A stretch of 9,525 bases of DNA, from contig CAYXAK010000067.1 in assembly GCA_964462585.1 (NCBI GenBank), positions 1 to 9,525 on the forward strand, given 5' to 3'. The notes under the pieces are model-generated. The model was not told the origin of the DNA, did no database searches, and saw nothing but the letters and a program-made list of their open reading frames with translations. The translations under genes were made by a program, and so were the position numbers. The DNA comes from Halarsenatibacter sp964462585 (lineage in GTDB: Bacteria; Bacillota; Halanaerobiia; Halanaerobiales; Halarsenatibacteraceae). The stretch's first letter is position 1, and every line of letters starts with the position of its first letter. Shown one piece after another: positions 6,113 through 9,525 of this stretch.

Positions 6113-6826
6113 ATGTTCAACCTGGAGGGTATTCCTTTTTTCTATATCGGTTTTGCCATTCTCTTTCTGCTCATACTGAGCCAGGCTATCTATATCATCA
6201 AGGAGTACGACAGGGCGGTCATATTTCGCCTGGGAAGATTTGTGGAGACCAAAGGCCCGGGCCTGATTCTGGTGATTCCGATTGTGGACAGGGTGACAAG
6301 GGTTTCGCTGAGAACAGTGGTCTACGATGTGCCCGAACAGGAGGTCGTCACCAAAGATAATGTCACCTGCCGGGTCAATGCTGTTCTCTATTACCGGGTT
6401 GTGGACCCTGAAAAGGCCATAATCAATGTGGAGAGATTCCACCAGGCGACAATCCAGCTGGCCCAGACCACCATGCGCAGCATAGCAGGTGAGGCCGAGC
6501 TCGATGAGCTTCTNNNNNNNNNNNNNNNNNNNNNNNNNNNNNNNNNNNNNNNNNNNNNNNNNNNNNNNNNNNNNNNNNNNNNNNNNNNNNNNNNNNNNNN
6601 NNNNNNNNNNNNNGATCTGCCCGAAGATGGGCCGGATCTGGATATCGAAGAACTGCTGGAAAAGACCGAAAAGGAGATTGAAGAGCTGGAGTCTGAGATG
6701 GATGAGCTAAAAGAAGGAGAAGATATGGATGTTGAGGATATAGACGTGGAGGATATAGATGTCGATGTTGAAGATGCGGGTGAAGAGTCAGAAGAAGAGA
6801 ATGAAGATGATGAAGACCGGGTTTGA
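6113..6826 (+). CDS. Stomatin/slipin (SPFH) membrane protein, middle lost in gap
   Basis: The start ATG 6113 follows GGAGGG (6101-6106) at 6 nt and lies 2 bp after the NfeD stop. Residues ~7-28 are a membrane anchor. The SPFH domain follows: EYDRAVIFRLGRF, KGPGLILVIPIVDRVTRVSLR, VTKDNVTCRVNAVLYYRVVDPEKA, then LAQTTMRSIAGEAELDEL at the gap edge (residue ~133). The post-gap frame gives about 70 residues to TGA 6824-6826: a charged helix (ELLEKTEKEIEELESEMDEL) and a tail made almost only of Asp, Glu and Val with a repeated DVEDI unit. The family normally has over 100 further residues where the gap stands (end of SPFH, Ala/Glu-rich helix, C-terminal region), so the gap must be larger than 100 bases and the joining of both parts is assumed. 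Stomatins oligomerise in the membrane, organise microdomains and serve as substrate or partner of NfeD proteases. Confidence 0.85.
   Translation: MFNLEGIPFFYIGFAILFLLILSQAIYIIKEYDRAVIFRLGRFVETKGPGLILVIPIVDRVTRVSLRTVVYDVPEQEVVTKDNVTCRVNAVLYYRVVDPEKAIINVERFHQATIQLAQTTMRSIAGEAELDELXXXXXXXXXXXXXXXXXXXXXXXXXXXXXXXXXXDLPEDGPDLDIEELLEKTEKEIEELESEMDELKEGEDMDVEDIDVEDIDVDVEDAGEESEEENEDDEDRV
6514..6613. other. Assembly gap (100 N)
   Basis: A second placeholder of exactly 100 N inside the stomatin gene. The sequence after it stays open in the frame that precedes it, but with an unknown true length this agreement carries little weight. Confidence 0.97.
6727..6774 (+). repeat. Imperfect 15-bp tandem repeat coding for DVEDI
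   Basis: The stomatin tail reads DVEDIDVEDIDVDVED, from repeats of the type GATGTTGAGGATATA and GACGTGGAGGATATA, then a degenerate GATGTCGATGTTGAAGAT. Silent differences between copies suggest selection on the acidic protein sequence or an old slippage event. Confidence 0.6.
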
Positions 6827-6844
6827 TTTCGGAAAACCTCCAGA

Positions 6845-6873
6845 GCGGCAAAATAGGACTTGACTTTTGCTGC
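6845..6873 (+). promoter_or_regulatory. Inverted repeat overlapping the transporter promoter
   Basis: GCGGCAAAA (6845-6853) pairs with TTTTGCTGC (6865-6873) over 9 bp with one G-T wobble and an 11-nt loop. It directly follows the stomatin stop but lacks a T tract, so a terminator is unlikely. Its right arm overlaps the -35 box at 6860-6865, making an operator possible. Confidence 0.25.
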
Positions 6874-6888
6874 CGGTGGGTGTATATT
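6860..6888 (+). promoter_or_regulatory. Sigma-A promoter of the MFS transporter gene
   Basis: TTGACT (6860-6865), a 17-bp spacer and TATATT (6883-6888) give a good sigma-A match. A further TATAAT at 6888-6893 overlaps but sits 22 bp from the -35 box. Transcription should start near 6895-6900, about 45 nt before the transporter start. Confidence 0.5.
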
Positions 6889-6940
6889 ATAATGAGTTTC
6901 TCTATTTATCCTGGCCCTAATCGGTGCCGCTCTGGGGGTT

Positions 6941-8188
6941 TTGACTTTGCACAATATCTTTTCTCTGAAAAACCTGACAGCAGGTCAGGAAAATAAAAAT
7001 CTCGACCATAATATAAGAGTTGATCTTCTGGCCTCGCTGGCTTTCGGAATATATGCAGGTATTCTCTTCCCATTTTTTCCCGCTCTGGCGGTTAGGCAGG
7101 GTATTGAAGGTCTGCTGCTGGCTCTGATCACCGCCTCACCTTTTATGGGGCATCTTTTTGCCGTGTACTGGGGTCACCGCTGTGAGTGTGGATCCAAGAA
7201 AAAGTATATGTTCATCAGCGGCCTGATATCCCGTTTTTTACTTATCACACTGGGGCTTTTCAGCACGCCGGCGGTATTTGCCATAATGATAATCATGCAT
7301 TTCATGATAGCAGCCGTGGCCTGGCCCGCCTATACAGGGCTAATCAAAAGCATCTATCCGCCAGCAATCAGGGGCAGGATTATGGGACTGGTTCAGATGG
7401 TTATCGGCCTTGTAAGGGTATTTGTTACCTATGGTGCCGGACTCATGCTGGACAGCTGGGGCTATGGCACTTTCTTTATCATAGCCGGTATTGCCGGGAT
7501 CACAGCCTCCTTTATAATAAGATATTTTCGTGAGGACAAAGAATCAATGCAGCGGCCGGCCGCTGGATTTTCATTTGCGGATACAGCCGGCCACATAACC
7601 CGGGATAGGGGTCTTCGCTATTCGCTTTTATCATTTTTTATCTTTGATTTGGGGAACCTCATCTTACTGCCGGTATATCCCTATGTGCAGGTTACAGCTC
7701 TGGGACTGAGCAATTTTCAGATTGGACAGCTTTCCATATTCTGGATGATAGGCTGGCTCATATTCTCGCCGATCTGGGGCAATCTGGTCGACCGGAGAAA
7801 TCCGCTCTCCGCTGTCAAAACTGCCATATTCCTCTTCACAATATCTCCCCTGATCTATCTGATGCAGCCGCCTTTTTATGTCCTTCCCCTGGCCTCGCTC
7901 TCAGCCGGGGCCGCCGGTGCGGCCCTGGAAGTGGGCTGGATCAATCAGATGATCGTGCTGGGAGGAGATAAATCCTCCACATACAGCGGTATCTATCTTA
8001 CACTGCTGGGTTTTAGGGGGCTTCTGGGATCACTGATAGGCGGTGTGCTGCTGGGGCTGGTGCCGGTCGGCTTTATATTTTTGCTCACACTGACTCTGCT
8101 GCTGGTCGGACTGCTTCCACTGCAGAGGCTCTATTATCTCGGTAAGATCGAGAACGCGGGAGAAGTCAGCCTGAAGTCGAGGGATTAA
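6941..8188 (+). CDS. Major facilitator superfamily (MFS) transporter
   Basis: A polytopic inner-membrane protein of 415 residues, with length and hydropathy typical of a 12-helix MFS carrier. After a hydrophilic N-terminus (~26 residues), helices run from DLLASLAFGIYAGILFPFFPA (~28-48) to the last at FIFLLTLTLLLVGLLPL (~378-394). The loop between helices 2 and 3 carries a degenerate motif A (GHRCECGSKKK, 78-88), and the matching loop in the second half has GNLVDRRNP (280-288). RGRIMGLVQ (144-152) is the cytoplasmic end of a helix as in many MFS carriers. The substrate cannot be read from the sequence. The start is ambiguous between TTG 6941, only 2 nt from GGGGG (6934-6938), and TTG 6947 at 8 nt, which is better spaced and would shorten the protein by 2 residues. 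No ATG is available in this frame. It appears monocistronic, with a promoter upstream and another promoter after it. Confidence 0.9.
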   Translation: MTLHNIFSLKNLTAGQENKNLDHNIRVDLLASLAFGIYAGILFPFFPALAVRQGIEGLLLALITASPFMGHLFAVYWGHRCECGSKKKYMFISGLISRFLLITLGLFSTPAVFAIMIIMHFMIAAVAWPAYTGLIKSIYPPAIRGRIMGLVQMVIGLVRVFVTYGAGLMLDSWGYGTFFIIAGIAGITASFIIRYFREDKESMQRPAAGFSFADTAGHITRDRGLRYSLLSFFIFDLGNLILLPVYPYVQVTALGLSNFQIGQLSIFWMIGWLIFSPIWGNLVDRRNPLSAVKTAIFLFTISPLIYLMQPPFYVLPLASLSAGAAGAALEVGWINQMIVLGGDKSSTYSGIYLTLLGFRGLLGSLIGGVLLGLVPVGFIFLLTLTLLLVGLLPLQRLYYLGKIENAGEVSLKSRD

Positions 8189-8210
8189 GAGGGATTAAAA
8201 GGGGATTAAA
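8181..8210 (+). repeat. Three tandem copies of a 10-bp GGGATTAAaa-type unit
   Basis: GGGATTAAGA, GGGATTAAAA and GGGGATTAAA follow one another. The first contains the transporter stop codon and the third lies at the -35 position of the aldolase promoter. It may be simple slippage or a repeated protein-binding site. Confidence 0.5.
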
Positions 8211-8234
8211 CTGGAAGTGATTTTGTCCTATAAT
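8206..8234 (+). promoter_or_regulatory. Promoter of the aldolase gene
   Basis: A perfect -10 box, TATAAT (8229-8234), is preceded 17 bp upstream by a poor -35, TTAAAC (8206-8211). Transcription should start near 8241, giving a leader of about 30 nt. A weak -35 over repeated GGGATTAA units could mean dependence on an activator. Confidence 0.55.
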
Positions 8235-8256
8235 ATAGATGGATGACAACTTACCT

Positions 8257-8263
8257 GAGGGGG
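8257..8263 (+). promoter_or_regulatory. Ribosome binding site that fixes the aldolase start
   Basis: GAGGGGG lies 8 nt before ATG 8272. The upstream in-frame ATG at 8239 sits at or before the predicted transcription start and has no such site, so 8272 is the start. Confidence 0.8.
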
Positions 8264-8271
8264 TAATATTT

Positions 8272-9327
8272 ATGAGATATGATAGGATAGTCTCGCTGCT
8301 GGGTGAGGAAGCTGAGTATCTGCTGGAACACGAGAGCGATACCATAGCAGGTGAAGATCTGGTAGAACCAGGTCCCGATGTGGTTGACAGAGTCTTTGCT
8401 GACAGTGATCGACCTGTTCCCGTGCTGAGGAATCTGCAGACCATACTCGATCACGGTCGCCTGGGCGGAACAGGCTATGTATCGATTCTGCCGGTGGATC
8501 AGGGCATCGAACATTCAGGTGGAGCCTCATTTGCTCCCAATCCCATCTATTTTGACCCTGAGAATATCGTAAAGCTGGCCCTGGAGGGTGGCTGTAATGC
8601 CGTGGCTTCTACACTTGGTGTCCTGGGCAGCGTATCCCGCAAATATGCTCATAAGATCCCCTTTATCGTGAAACTAAACCACAACGAACTTCTCAGCTAT
8701 CCCAAAAACTATGACCAGATATTCTTTTCCAGTGTGGAGCAGGCTTTCGACATGGGAGCTGTGGGAGTTGGTGCCACCATCTATTTTGGTTCCAGGGAGA
8801 GCAACCGTCAGATTCAGGAGGTGGCCGAGGCCTTTGAGTATGCTCACTCACTGGGTCTGGTCACGGTGCTCTGGGCTTATCTGCGCAACAGTGAGTTCAA
8901 GACTGAGGATGAAGATTATCACACTGCAGCCGATCTGACAGGACAGGCCAATCATCTGGCAGCCACATTGGAGGCCGATATTATCAAGCAGAAACAGCCC
9001 ACAACCAATGAGGGTTACAGGGCTATAGGCTTTGGCCGCACCGATGATCTGGTCTACAGCGAGCTGACCTCCGATCATCCCATCGATCTCACCCGCTATC
9101 AGGTTGTGAATAATTATATGGGCAGAATAGGTCTGATCAATTCCGGCGGAGCCTCCGGTGAGAACGACCTGGAACAGGTCGTCAGAACTGCCGTTATCAA
9201 TAAGCGAGCAGGCGGAATGGGTCTCATAACCGGCCGCAAAGCCTTCCAGAAGCCGATGGAAGAGGGTGTGGAGATACTGAACAGCATTCAGGATGTATAC
9301 CTTGCCGATGAGATAGATCTGGCTTAA
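8272..9327 (+). CDS. fbaB: Class I fructose-bisphosphate aldolase, DhnA/FbaB type
   Basis: This 351-residue cytoplasmic enzyme interconverts fructose 1,6-bisphosphate with dihydroxyacetone phosphate and glyceraldehyde 3-phosphate through a Schiff base, in glycolysis and gluconeogenesis. It aligns by eye with E. coli FbaB (350 residues) from end to end: LRNLQTILDHGRLGGTGYVS (52-71), ILPVDQGIEHSGGASFAPNP (72-91), IPFIVKLNHNELLSYP, AVGVGATIYFGS, VTVLWAYLRNS, DLTGQANHLAATLEADIIKQ (221-240), then GLINSGGASGENDL (287-300) and NKRAGGMGLITGRKAF. The IIKQK segment (237-241) is where the family carries its Schiff-base lysine (K239 or K241). INSGG and the GLITGRKAF strand form the C-terminal phosphate-binding part. 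The start was set by GAGGGGG and by agreement with the E. coli N-terminus. It has its own promoter and terminator and no glycolytic neighbours here. Confidence 0.96.
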   Translation: MRYDRIVSLLGEEAEYLLEHESDTIAGEDLVEPGPDVVDRVFADSDRPVPVLRNLQTILDHGRLGGTGYVSILPVDQGIEHSGGASFAPNPIYFDPENIVKLALEGGCNAVASTLGVLGSVSRKYAHKIPFIVKLNHNELLSYPKNYDQIFFSSVEQAFDMGAVGVGATIYFGSRESNRQIQEVAEAFEYAHSLGLVTVLWAYLRNSEFKTEDEDYHTAADLTGQANHLAATLEADIIKQKQPTTNEGYRAIGFGRTDDLVYSELTSDHPIDLTRYQVVNNYMGRIGLINSGGASGENDLEQVVRTAVINKRAGGMGLITGRKAFQKPMEEGVEILNSIQDVYLADEIDLA

Positions 9328-9360
9328 GAAAAGCACAGCATTCGATGCCCGAAGGTAAAA

Positions 9361-9404
9361 GGCTCCCATTTCCACGGTTCGCCGGTAATGGGAGCCGATT
9401 TTTT
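9361..9404 (+). terminator. Strong, probably bidirectional terminator
   Basis: GGCTCCCATT (9361-9370) pairs perfectly with AATGGGAGCC (9387-9396). The 16-nt loop contains CGG-TTCG-CCG, a stable UUCG mini-hairpin. T residues at 9399-9404 serve the aldolase transcript; AAAA at 9357-9360 gives TTTT on the other strand, so it can also end the convergent minus-strand gene. Confidence 0.9.
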
Positions 9405-9525
9405 AATCCTGCAGTTTTTTCAGTTCAGCTATACAGCCCTCACAGATGTTTTTGCCCCGATAGCTGACCAGATCCTCCACACTGCCGCAGATATTGCAGC
9501 CGGGCTGATATTTTTTCAGCACAAT
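9403..9525 (-). CDS. Small zinc-ribbon protein, complete or 5'-partial
   Basis: Read on the minus strand, the frame is open from the window edge to TAA at 9405-9403. A GTG at 9522-9520 would give a 39-residue protein beginning MLKKYQPGCNICGS; if it is not the start, the gene continues beyond the window. The sequence holds two CxxC pairs, CNIC and CEGC, separated by 14 residues, followed by a short basic/amphipathic end (IAELKKLQD). Four cysteines in this spacing should bind one zinc ion. The layout resembles the Gin (CsfB) anti-sigma-G family and ClpX-type zinc fingers, but I cannot assign it. No ribosome site can be checked because it would lie outside the window. Codon use and G+C content match the neighbouring genes, and it converges on the aldolase gene with a shared terminator. 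The T tract of that terminator overlaps its stop codon. Confidence 0.65.
   Translation of the reverse strand: MVLKKYQPGCNICGSVEDLVSYRGKNICEGCIAELKKLQD

Noticed and set aside
6892..6946. Hydrophobic in-frame codons upstream of the transporter start, suggesting a longer N-terminus or frameshifted extra helix
   Set aside because: The only ATG there (6892) is in another frame, no standard start exists in the transporter frame before 6941, and the predicted transcription start lies within this stretch. A single-base error cannot be excluded.
6860..6950. Near-repeat TTGACTTTTGC (6860-6870) and TTGACTTTGC (6941-6950)
   Set aside because: Only two imperfect short copies, one of them being the -35 box and the other coding; chance is a sufficient explanation.
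6391..6954. Long serine-rich minus-strand frame opposite the stomatin tail
   Set aside because: It is the mirror of the Glu/Asp codon repeats, is interrupted by the N run and has no ribosome site or sensible domain.
8239..8271. ATG 8239 as the aldolase start
   Set aside because: It is only 4 bp after the -10 box, lacks a ribosome site, and would add 11 residues not present in E. coli FbaB.

Overview
The window looks like a piece of a draft genome from a halophilic, anaerobic, diderm Firmicute, probably order Halanaerobiales. The evidence is a Skp/OmpH-like periplasmic protein (implying an outer membrane), strong AGGAGG-type ribosome binding sites, consensus sigma-A promoters, and very acidic proteins including an Asp/Glu-rich stomatin tail. 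From about 1.4 kb onward the base composition is too G+C-rich for typical Halanaerobium, so a relative such as Halarsenatibacter is a guess only. Two runs of exactly 100 N (4752-4851 and 6514-6613) are assembly gaps whose true length is unknown, and both cut through genes.

Layout. (a) 1-1121: the 3' part of an A+T-rich gene of unknown function, followed by a hairpin terminator. (b) 1299-3438: a textbook sigma-A promoter drives a two-gene operon. The first gene is a cobalamin-binding sensor with the CarH-type W-x9-EH cap signature but no DNA-binding domain. The second, overlapping it or 1 bp away, is a PAS-like/coiled-coil/GGDEF diguanylate cyclase with intact GGEEF and RxxD motifs. Together they look like a B12-based (possibly light-sensing) module that controls cyclic di-GMP, and this is the most interesting part of the window. 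(c) 3526-3759: a lone hfq with a TTG start and an altered proximal RNA-binding face. (d) 3906-4424: an OmpH/Skp-like exported protein that appears to start at a rare ATT codon, closed by a strong terminator. (e) 4543-6826: an envelope cluster comprising a secreted 5'-nucleotidase C-terminal-domain protein (cut by gap 1), an NfeD membrane serine protease (5' end in gap 1) and a stomatin/SPFH partner (middle in gap 2). (f) 6941-8188: a 12-helix MFS transporter with its own promoter. (g) 8272-9327: a DhnA/FbaB-type class I fructose-bisphosphate aldolase, followed by a terminator shared with (h), a small zinc-ribbon protein on the minus strand at the right edge.

The genes fall into several independent units and not one pathway: signalling (B12 sensor to c-di-GMP), post-transcriptional control (Hfq), envelope maintenance (OmpH, NfeD, stomatin), transport and central carbon metabolism. 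No tRNA, rRNA, CRISPR array, insertion sequence or riboswitch was recognised.
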